Source of the DNA: Dulcicalothrix desertica PCC 7102
Lineage (GTDB): Bacteria; Cyanobacteriota; Cyanobacteriia; Cyanobacteriales; Nostocaceae
Assembly (NCBI RefSeq): GCF_003991905.1
Contig: NZ_RSCL01000005.1
Location: 206,517 to 270,516 of the forward strand
DNA length: 64,000 nt
Reading direction: 5' to 3'
The first letter of the stretch is position 1; each line of letters opens with the position of its first letter. Positions 54,649 through 61,870 of this stretch are shown in pieces. The position numbers and the translations under genes were made by a program. The notes below the pieces were generated by a model, which worked only from the letters and a program-made list of their open reading frames with translations, was not told where the DNA came from and did not search any database.

Positions 54649-55946
54649 TTAAGTAATACTCTCACGTATTACCTTGAGATATTCCTTTGATATTACTTCT
54701 GGGGTAAAATTTGTCTGCAAGTACTCGCGTCCTTCCTTACCCATTTCCTCTACCAACAGAGTATTACTATTGAGCAGTCGAATGTATTCAGCTAAACCAT
54801 GTCCATCACCATTTTCAAAGCTACTACCGCATTTAGCATTTTTTATTAGTTCTCTAAGATAGGAATCCTTAGAGCAAATCACTGCTACTGGTCGTCCGGC
54901 AGCTAAAGCTGGATAAAGTTTACTGGGAGCAACCAAGCTTTCCATATCCATATCTATACTGACCAATGACAAATCACAGGCTGTCAAGGAGTAAGGCAGT
55001 ACCTGTTTATCTTGATACGGTAGGAAAATAAAGTTAGTTAATCCGAATAGCTCTGCTTCTTGCATAACTTCCTTACGTTTCGCACCATCTCCAATAAAGA
55101 CAAACTGAATTGGTTCATCTTTAAGTTCTTTGGCTGCTTCGATAATTGTATTCATATCGTGGCAGCGTCCCATGTTACCAGAATAGAGAACGGTAAATTT
55201 ATCGACTAAATTATGTTTCCAAGCAAACCAGTTCTCTTTCTTAGCGATAGGTACAATTGCTTTTGAATTCGCCCAGCTATGAATCACGTATATTTTATTT
55301 TCTATTTCTGGACAAATAGCAACAAAATTCGTTCCTTCATATTTGGACTAAGAACCACTATTTCTTTGGCTTGGCGCCAAACTCGTATATTTAGGTTCTG
55401 CCAAATTTTTGCAAGCCAGTGATTCTGGGGAATTACTTTCAAGGCAACTGCGATGTCTGGGTACAAGTCGTAGAGCAAGCAAATGTAAGGAATACGAGTA
55501 CATAAATGAGCTAAATATCCCAGAAACGGTAGGAATGGCGGCGCCGTGGTTACTAGCAGTACATTACGATGACGGTAATGCCTTAGCACGTGGAGGGCAG
55601 CACGTATTACGAACAGAACCCCATTCATAGCTTTACCTCGGACTCGCTTTGGCCAAAGTTTTGAGGTACGCGAGCGCTTAACTGTAACTCCAGCTGATTT
55701 TTCAATAGCAGGAGCTTCATGAGTTTGGAACGCATACCCAGGTTGACCAGTAAAAACATCAACATCTACACCCAAAGAACCTAATTGTTTTACCAGTTCT
55801 TCAATTAGTTGCCCTGTTGCCGCAAAGTCTGGAGGAAAGAATTGAGTGATTACTGAGAGTTTAATACTGTTATAACGCTGCAAATCTAGTTTTGAGCGAG
55901 TGAATTGAGGCAACAATTTTTTTGAACCTTGACTATGCGATTTCAT
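54649..55946 (-). pseudogene. Glycosyltransferase GT4 (WbuB-like), frameshifted
   Basis: Two parts of one GT-B enzyme. The N-terminal part (from the ATG at 55946) carries LSVITQFFPPDFAATGQLIE and LLYDLYPDIAVALKVIPQNH, ending at IVVLSPNMKERIL. A shift of two surplus bases (or one missing) near 55320-55327 breaks it. The other frame resumes as AICPEIENKIYVIHSWANSK, then VLYSGNMGRCHDMNTIIEAA and APSKLYPALAAGRPVAVICS. Rejoined length is about 430 residues, normal for WbuB-type enzymes that transfer N-acetylfucosamine-like sugars. It is either a fresh lesion, giving an altered glycan, or an assembly indel. Confidence 0.82.
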
Positions 55947-56608
55947 TACCTTTATTATCCTGTTTAAATGTTTTTACATTTAATTAATCACTATATAAAT
56001 AACTCTTAAACATCTATGCTTTAAAGCATTTATGCGACTCCATCATTTATTTATCATACTAATTAAGTATTCCTAATGGAGGATATGCATCAGTAATTTT
56101 TGTCAGGAATATTAAACAATATTCTAAAATAGAATAAAGTCTAAAAAAAGTTTACTAGCACTGTTTATCAAGTTACACATAACCTATATGATAATTAAGT
56201 ATTTTAAATACAATCAAAAAAACTTTTGCATAAATTCATATATTATAGAGAAATTTAAACCTCTAGTAAACAAGTAACATATATATGTTACTTACAAAAC
56301 AAAACACATAATTTTCTTGAATAAAAAATATAAATAATAGAGTCTAGTATTCTGGAAAACTATACTATTATTTTTTTTATTATTAAATATATTAAAGTAG
56401 AAATGAATATCATATGATATAAATTAATCCGGAAGCAGATTGCTAACTCTAGTAGTTACTATCAGCGATTAAGAGATGCGCTATCTATTCTAACAAAAAC
56501 TGATTTTAACTGTAATCTTTTTCTCTGTTTAATTTTTAATTAGAAGCGAGTTTGATAAAGGTTTTGAGATAAATTATAGCCGTACAATCGTAAACAAGCA
56601 TAAATATA
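55947..56608. other. Long AT-rich region between divergent polysaccharide operon and wzc
   Basis: 662 bases with many A/T runs and no open reading frame of substance. By position it holds the divergent promoters of the minus-strand glycan operon and the plus-strand kinase gene, so it is the likely control region. No recognisable operator is visible. Confidence 0.5.
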
Positions 56609-58666
56609 ATGATGAGTAATTCTTCTAAGCTCTCAATTTCTAATATGGATGAGAATTTAGCAATCCAATCTCAACCAATTGTAACCCAAGCGTTAGTACT
56701 ACCTGAAGGGCAAGAGAGTGTGTTGAGCTTGCGTGATTACTTCGGTATTTTAAAGCGACGTGGATTAATGATTACTGGAGTAACGACTGTATTAATAGCT
56801 GGTGTTGCTGGAATGACAATGAGGCAGAAACCAGAATATGAAGGGAATTTCCGTTTATTAGTGGAACCTCCTGTCAATAATGAAAATGCTTTATCGAATC
56901 TAACTCCAACTGAAAATAAGAATACAGTTCAACCACAATTGGATTATGAAACACAAATCCAGATTCTCAAAAGTCCCAAATTGATAAAAGAGGTTGTTAG
57001 TCAACTGCAAGTTTCTCATCCAGAAATTGACTATGATACTCTGACTCAATCTTTAACAGTAACTCGTTTGGGCGAAACCAAGATTATAGAAACTCGCTAC
57101 AAAAGTAAAAATTCTGAAGAAGTCAAACAAGTACTGGATAAACTAGCTAGTACTTACCTCAAGTATAGTCGTGAGCAAAGGCAAACGAGGCTGCGTCAAG
57201 GAGTACAATTTGTAGAACAACAGCTAAAACCTCTACAAAGTCGAGTTGCTCAGTTACAAAAAGCCCAACAAATATTTCGTCAAAAGTACAGCTTTTATGA
57301 CCCTAATACTCAAACAGCAGAAATTAGCGCTCGCGTTAAAAATTTATCTGAACAAAGACTCGTGATAGATCAAAAATTGGCAGAAGCCAGGTCTAACTTT
57401 GCTAGCCTTAAGGGAGAGCAAGGACAATTAGCAATTCTTAAAGATGCACCTGTATATCAGCAGCAACTAATTGAACTAAGGCAATTAGATGCAAAAATAG
57501 CTGCTGAGTCAGCCCGTTTCGTAGATGACAGTCCAACTATTTTGACACTTAAAGAAAGAAGACAGAATTTGTTGCCTTTACTACAACAAGAAGCCAAGCG
57601 CTTTCTAAGTATAATATATGCCTCGGCTGCGACTCAAGTTAAAACTTTAGAGTCACAAAGTCAAGAACTAGCCGCATCTGAGCAGCAACTACTAAAAAAA
57701 CAAGATGAACTACCTGCACTAACAAGACAATATAACGAATTACAGCGGCAATTGCAAGCTGCAACCGATAGCCTAAACCGCTTTCAAGCCACGCGCGAAA
57801 CTCTACAAATTCAAGGAGCGCAAACAGAGCTTCGTTGGGAACTGGTTCAACCACCTACAAAACCAATTGATACTGTATCACCAAATATTCCACGTAATTT
57901 GATTCTAGGATTTGTCGCAAGCTCTTTACTCGGAGTTGGCGCCGGCTTACTGTTGGAAAAGCTCGATGAAAGATATCATAGTGTTAATTCTGTCAAGGAT
58001 AAAGTTCCCTTACCATTGCTAGCGACTATTCCTACAGAGAGTCGAGTCAAAAAACTCAGAGAACCCGAAGAATCTGGAAGATTTGTTGAAGCTTTACGGG
58101 TATTGCACACAAATATTCAGTTAATTGGTAACGAAAGCTCAATTCGTTCTTTGGTGGTTAGTTCATCTATCGCTGGAGAAGGAAAATCAACAGTAGCTTT
58201 CCACTTAGCTCAAATTGCTACATCTATGGGTTTACGTGTATTACTCGTGGATGCAGATTTGCGAAATTCCAAAATTCATTCTCTGTGCGACATAGATAAC
58301 GAACAGGGACTAACTGATTTAATTTCTACAAAAATGCCGATTAAAGAGGCAATTCAGAAGTTACCTTATGGAGGCCAACTATCTGTAATTTCTTCTGGCT
58401 CCCAAGTTTCTGACCCTGCTAATTTGCTGTCATCCACAGCGATGAAATGCTTGATGGCAGAGTTACATAAAAGTTTTGATTTAGTAATCTATGATACTCC
58501 TCAAATGGAGGGGCTTGCTGATACTAGCCTACTCACACCTCATGTCGATGGTGTTTTGTTGGTGACGAGAATACATAAAACAGAGCGCCCGTCTTTGATG
58601 AAAACTTTAGATAATTTAAGGATTGGACGGGTAAATGTTTTGGGTTTGGTAGTTAATGGTATTTAA
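56609..58666 (+). CDS. Polysaccharide co-polymerase / tyrosine autokinase (Wzc-like)
   Basis: 685 residues. An N-terminal Wzz domain with a membrane span at VTTVLIAGVAGMTM, a long periplasmic coiled coil (LQSRVAQLQKAQQIFRQKYS), a second span at LGFVASSLLGVGAGLLLEK, then the BY-kinase domain: Walker A SIAGEGKSTVAFHLAQ (about 518-533), Walker A' VLLVDADLRNSK (about 542-553), Walker B LVIYDTPQMEG (about 625-635). The usual C-terminal Tyr cluster is absent; it ends LGLVVNGI. It controls chain length and export of EPS. ATG at 56609 or 56612. It is divergent from the glycan operon. Confidence 0.9.
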   Translation: MMSNSSKLSISNMDENLAIQSQPIVTQALVLPEGQESVLSLRDYFGILKRRGLMITGVTTVLIAGVAGMTMRQKPEYEGNFRLLVEPPVNNENALSNLTPTENKNTVQPQLDYETQIQILKSPKLIKEVVSQLQVSHPEIDYDTLTQSLTVTRLGETKIIETRYKSKNSEEVKQVLDKLASTYLKYSREQRQTRLRQGVQFVEQQLKPLQSRVAQLQKAQQIFRQKYSFYDPNTQTAEISARVKNLSEQRLVIDQKLAEARSNFASLKGEQGQLAILKDAPVYQQQLIELRQLDAKIAAESARFVDDSPTILTLKERRQNLLPLLQQEAKRFLSIIYASAATQVKTLESQSQELAASEQQLLKKQDELPALTRQYNELQRQLQAATDSLNRFQATRETLQIQGAQTELRWELVQPPTKPIDTVSPNIPRNLILGFVASSLLGVGAGLLLEKLDERYHSVNSVKDKVPLPLLATIPTESRVKKLREPEESGRFVEALRVLHTNIQLIGNESSIRSLVVSSSIAGEGKSTVAFHLAQIATSMGLRVLLVDADLRNSKIHSLCDIDNEQGLTDLISTKMPIKEAIQKLPYGGQLSVISSGSQVSDPANLLSSTAMKCLMAELHKSFDLVIYDTPQMEGLADTSLLTPHVDGVLLVTRIHKTERPSLMKTLDNLRIGRVNVLGLVVNGI

Positions 58667-58677
58667 ACTGATCCCCC

Positions 58678-58702
58678 AACCCCCCGCGAATTCGCAGGGG
58701 TT
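58678..58702. repeat. Hairpin AACCCC-GCGAATTCGC-GGGGTT
   Basis: A stem with a short bulge between the convergent wzc-like and small membrane-protein genes. No T-run is present, so a two-way stabilising role is as likely as termination. Confidence 0.6.
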
Positions 58703-58709
58703 GAGGCGA

Positions 58710-58934
58710 TTATTTCATTTTGAAATTCTTGAATAAATATGGCATGATAATACCAGTTAATAAGCTTGATACAACAACTGTTATTCCTAATGGTATTTGA
58801 ACTTGTGCTAATGACAGAAATAATAATAAACCAATTACTGTACCAAATACTACCTGTTTAATAAAGTTTACTGGGTCACGTAGTAATTTCCCTTTGAGAA
58901 ATAGCCGCGTTGCAAACCATGCTATCTCTAACAT
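58710..58934 (-). CDS. Small membrane protein, uncharacterised (hup/hyp-linked)
   Basis: 74 residues. The N-terminal part (EIAWFATRLFLKGKLLRDPV) is followed by two membrane spans (VVFGTVIGLLLFLSLAQVQ and ITVVVSSLLTGIIMPYLF) and a basic tail. It follows the 89-residue gene by 18 bp; AAGGAGG lies just before the ATG at 58934. In Nostoc PCC 7120 an extended hyp operon opens with two small genes and a TPR gene; I recall this arrangement, so the small set here may be its counterpart. Function unknown. Confidence 0.65.
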   Translation of the reverse strand: MLEIAWFATRLFLKGKLLRDPVNFIKQVVFGTVIGLLLFLSLAQVQIPLGITVVVSSLLTGIIMPYLFKNFKMK

Positions 58935-58952
58935 TTTTCCTCCTTCAAAATT

Positions 58953-59222
58953 TTAGTTTAAGTGTGTAAGTATATTTAATACCGAAAGTCCTATCAGCAT
59001 TGTTGGTATGACTCCTGCTGGTCCAAAAAATCCTCCTAATATTGCAGAGAGTTCGTAGCCTAAGTCTTTTCTGGCTAGTAATAAACCACCTATGGCGCCT
59101 CCTACCATTGAGACTATAATGGCTACAATTAACCAGACTAGTCCTGTAAAAAAGTTGATGTCGCCTACTGCTAAACTGGTTAGCAGTTTGTTTATTAGCG
59201 GGTCGTTGATAATTTCTTCCAT
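58953..59222 (-). CDS. Small membrane protein, uncharacterised (hup/hyp-linked)
   Basis: 89 residues with two or three membrane spans (FFTGLVWLIVAIIVSMVGGA and ILGGFFGPAGVIPTMLIGLS). Glycine-rich helices with GGAIGGLLLARKDLG between them look like a packed hairpin. A strong AAAGGAG site precedes the ATG at 59222. The array of STRR heptamers separates it from the TPR gene 107 bp upstream. The next small gene follows at 18 bp. No known motif. Confidence 0.65.
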   Translation of the reverse strand: MEEIINDPLINKLLTSLAVGDINFFTGLVWLIVAIIVSMVGGAIGGLLLARKDLGYELSAILGGFFGPAGVIPTMLIGLSVLNILTHLN

Positions 59223-59236
59223 TGTTTTTCTCCTTT

Positions 59237-59331
59237 GAGTTATGAGTGCTGAGTTATGAGTGCTGAGTGCTGAGTGCTGAGTTATGAGTTATTTTATTTC
59301 ACTCCTAACTCCTAACTCCTAACTCCTAACT
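59237..59331. repeat. Double STRR array (GAGTTAT/GAGTGCT and CCTAACT)
   Basis: Eight mixed GAGTTAT and GAGTGCT heptamers (59237-59292), then about four CCTAACT heptamers (59303-59331). The last array overlaps the stop codon of the TPR gene by one base. Identical in kind to the arrays around 1158-1280. Confidence 0.88.
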
Positions 59332-60283
59332 ATATTTGAATTTCTAAAAGTGCTTGAGAAACTATTTCTGCTTGCTCGGTTTGTTGGTGTTGAGTGAAAA
59401 TTGAAAGTGCTTGCTGATAGTTTTCGCGCGCTTGTGTCAAGTTTTTGGGGTTTCCTAGTTCTGGGTGTTCTAGGTTATCTGGAATGTTTGATAGAACGTT
59501 GGCTTTGTTGGCAATGGTGTTCGCATATTCAAGCGGTGTGTCGTATGAGTTGCGGACTTTTAATGCTTCGTTATAGCAAGCGAGCGCGCGCAGGTTATTC
59601 TCGACTGGATGCGAACTAGGTAGATACTGAAGTGCGTTGCCTAAGTTATTTTGGAGCATAGCATATTCGCGCTTGTGGTCTATCAAGTTGATGTGCTTGA
59701 GTGCTGTTTCAAATGATTGAACTGCTAAACCGTGCTGTAGATACTCTTTCTCTGATGACAAAGGCATTGAAAGGTATGCAATCGCTATATTATTGTGTAA
59801 TATCGCGTACTCTTGTGGAAATTCCTGCCAAGTAAAGACTTTTAATGCTGCTTGATATGCTTTAATGCTGTCGGTAATGCGCGCTAAGTTATGGTTTGCT
59901 AACGACTGCAATACTAACCCTAAATTCATTTGAACTTCTGCGACTTCTTGCGGGATGTTTTCCGCTAACATTACTGTCAAAGCTTCTTCATAAGACTCTT
60001 TGGCTTGTAAAAGTATATCTGTCCCTGCTGTTGGTATCGCTTGTAAGGCGCCTGCCATTCCTACTTTTGCTCTTGCTTTGAGTAAAGGATAATCGTTATT
60101 ACATAACTCATATGCTTGATAGTACAGTGATACAGCCGAGCGCAAATCTTTTGGTGTTTTAGGCGCCTTGTGACAACCCTGTGCCAATTCGATAAGCATT
60201 ACTATCTTTTCTTCGGTTGTTGCATCGGATGCTATCGCTTCCATTGCCGCTTTGACTGTGGAATCTGTAATACTAAAGGACAT
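59330..60283 (-). CDS. TPR-repeat protein next to hupSL
   Basis: 317 residues of about six to seven TPR units (AVSLYYQAYELCNNDYPLLK, AEVQMNLGLVLQSLANHNLA, YAILHNNIAIAYLSMPLSSE, YAMLQNNLGNALQYLPSS). Soluble; probably a scaffold. The stop TAG is adjacent to a CCTAACT repeat array. Divergent from hupS (514 bp apart), and in the same direction as two small membrane proteins. Nostoc hyp operons carry a similar TPR gene, linked to maturation of the hydrogenase small subunit in published proposals; the correspondence here is by memory and context. Confidence 0.75.
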   Translation of the reverse strand: MSFSITDSTVKAAMEAIASDATTEEKIVMLIELAQGCHKAPKTPKDLRSAVSLYYQAYELCNNDYPLLKARAKVGMAGALQAIPTAGTDILLQAKESYEEALTVMLAENIPQEVAEVQMNLGLVLQSLANHNLARITDSIKAYQAALKVFTWQEFPQEYAILHNNIAIAYLSMPLSSEKEYLQHGLAVQSFETALKHINLIDHKREYAMLQNNLGNALQYLPSSHPVENNLRALACYNEALKVRNSYDTPLEYANTIANKANVLSNIPDNLEHPELGNPKNLTQARENYQQALSIFTQHQQTEQAEIVSQALLEIQI

Positions 60284-60797
60284 GACGGCTACTTATGCGT
60301 GATTGTGTGAGGTAAGTTGAGAAGGTTTAATAAACAGTTATCCTTGCCGTGAAACCTAGTTTATCACCTCAATCAATATATAGATTTGGTTAACAATTAA
60401 TAGTTAACAGCTAACGTTTATGACGATTCTAATTATCAAAAATTTTCCGCAAAATACATCTATTCTCAATATAAAACAATTTTTTTATAAATTTATATAG
60501 GTCTTTTACAAATCTTTTTTAGTTCATTAGTGTCATTATTATTAATAAAAAAAGTTTTTAATGAACACTTTACATAATTTTGTTTTTTTCAATCAAGATA
60601 CACTAAAAAAAGTATTTAATCCAATACAATACAATTATCACTAGCAAAGTCACGAAACCGGGTTTTTACCCAAAATTGTTGTTTTTATTACAAGATATCG
60701 ATAAAGAAACCGGGTTTTTACCTAAAATTGTTGTTTTTATCACAAGATATCAATAAAAAACCCGGTTTCTGGTAAACAATCGGAAAGTAGATAACAG
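60284..60797. other. hupS upstream region
   Basis: 514 bases between the TPR gene and hupS. It holds AT-rich DNA, then a pair of 52-bp direct repeats (60654-60757) and an inverted AAACCCGGTTTCT end at about 60759-60771. No convincing NtcA (GTA-N8-TAC) site is seen; GTATTTAATCCAATAC at 60612 has the wrong spacing. GGAAAGTAG at 60781-60789 may be the ribosome site. Confidence 0.55.
60654..60771. repeat. Two 52-bp tandem repeats plus inverted end in the hupS leader
   Basis: Unit start GAAACCGGGTTTTTACC, continuing AAAATTGTTGTTTTTAT, at 60654 and 60706 with few differences. AAACCCGGTTTCT at 60759-60771 is the reverse complement of the unit start, so a stem with the second unit is possible, 26 bp before the hupS ATG. 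Confidence 0.8.
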
Positions 60798-61760
60798 ATG
60801 ACTAACGTATTATGGCTGCAAGGTGGCGCCTGCTCCGGAAATACCATGTCTTTTTTAAACGCAAGTGACCCTACAGCTTGTGATTTGATAGCTGACTTTG
60901 GTATTAATTTACTTTGGCATCCATCGCTAGGGCTGGAGTTAGGTGAGAACCTTCAAACATTGTTGTGGAATTGTGTGTTGGGTAACACACAATTGGACAT
61001 TTTGGTGTTTGAGGGTTCGGTTGTTAATGCACCAAATGGTACTGGTGAGTGGAACCGTTTTGCAGACCGTCCAATGAAAGACTGGTTAGCTGATTTATCT
61101 AAAGTTGCTAACTATGTTGTAGCTGTCGGTGACTGTGCAACTTGGGGAGGTATACCAGCTATGGCGCCTAACCCTAGCGAATCAAAAGGTTTACAATTCC
61201 TTAAGCGCTCGCATGGTGGATTTTTAGGTAAAGATTTTAAAGCAAAATCAGGATTACCTGTAATTAACATCCCCGGTTGCCCTGCTCACCCGGATTGGAT
61301 AACTCAAATTTTAGTGGCAATAGCTACTGGACGTATTGGTGACATTGCCTTCGATGAACTTAATCGTCCGCTAACTTTCTTCAAGACTTATACTCAAACT
61401 GGATGTACCCGTAATATCCACTTTGCTTACAAAGCTTCTACAGGTGAATTTGGTCAACGTAAAGGTTGTTTATTTTATGACCTTGGCTGTCGTGGACCCA
61501 TGACTCATTCTTCTTGTAACCGCATTCTCTGGAATCGTGTATCTTCAAAGACGCGCGCGGGAATGCCTTGTATTGGTTGCACTGAACCTGAGTTTCCTTT
61601 CTATGACCTCAAACCAGGAAGCGTCTTTAAAACGCAAACGCTTATGGGCGTACCAAAAGACTTACCACCAGGTGTAAATAAAACTGGCTACGCAATATTA
61701 ACAATGGTGTCAAAAGACACGATGCCTGAGTGGGCTGAAGAAGACTTTTTTACTGTTTAG
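60798..61760 (+). CDS. hupS: Uptake hydrogenase small subunit
   Basis: 320 residues. Carries the Fe-S clusters that pass electrons from H2 oxidised in HupL. Motifs: VLWLQGGACSGNTMSFL (Cys12, but Asn15 where most hydrogenases have the second Cys of CxxC), VAVGDCATWGG, INIPGCPAHPDW, and the C-terminal Cys sets TQTGCTRNIHF, KGCLFYDLGCRGP, GMPCIGCTEPEFPF. No Tat signal peptide, as in cytosolic group 2a enzymes. It removes H2 made by nitrogenase. hupL follows 110 bp downstream after a large hairpin. Identity is certain. Confidence 0.96.
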   Translation: MTNVLWLQGGACSGNTMSFLNASDPTACDLIADFGINLLWHPSLGLELGENLQTLLWNCVLGNTQLDILVFEGSVVNAPNGTGEWNRFADRPMKDWLADLSKVANYVVAVGDCATWGGIPAMAPNPSESKGLQFLKRSHGGFLGKDFKAKSGLPVINIPGCPAHPDWITQILVAIATGRIGDIAFDELNRPLTFFKTYTQTGCTRNIHFAYKASTGEFGQRKGCLFYDLGCRGPMTHSSCNRILWNRVSSKTRAGMPCIGCTEPEFPFYDLKPGSVFKTQTLMGVPKDLPPGVNKTGYAILTMVSKDTMPEWAEEDFFTV

Positions 61761-61773
61761 TGGAACAGATTAT

Positions 61774-61842
61774 GCAACGGATGTAACGGATGTAACGGAT
61801 ATACAATAAATGACATCCGTTACATCCGCTTTTATCCGTTGC
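61774..61842 (+). promoter_or_regulatory. Large hairpin in the hupS-hupL spacer
   Basis: ACGGATGTA-type units are tandem on the left arm and inverted on the right. 61778-61793 pairs with 61813-61828 over 16 bp, and the outer GCAACGGAT pairs with ATCCGTTGC. A hairpin in the hupS-hupL spacer is known from Nostoc strains, where it has been suggested to affect hupL expression. Confidence 0.82.
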
Positions 61843-61870
61843 CAGAAATTACAAACTAGAGAAGAAAACA

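Noticed and set aside
56609..58666. Calling the kinase gene hepP or another heterocyst-envelope gene
   Set aside because: The cluster resembles general EPS loci; nothing in the sequence ties it to heterocyst envelope synthesis.
60612..60627. GTATTTAATCCAATAC as an NtcA site upstream of hupS
   Set aside because: The NtcA consensus is GTA-N8-TAC; here the spacer is ten bases and no matching -10 box lies at the usual distance.
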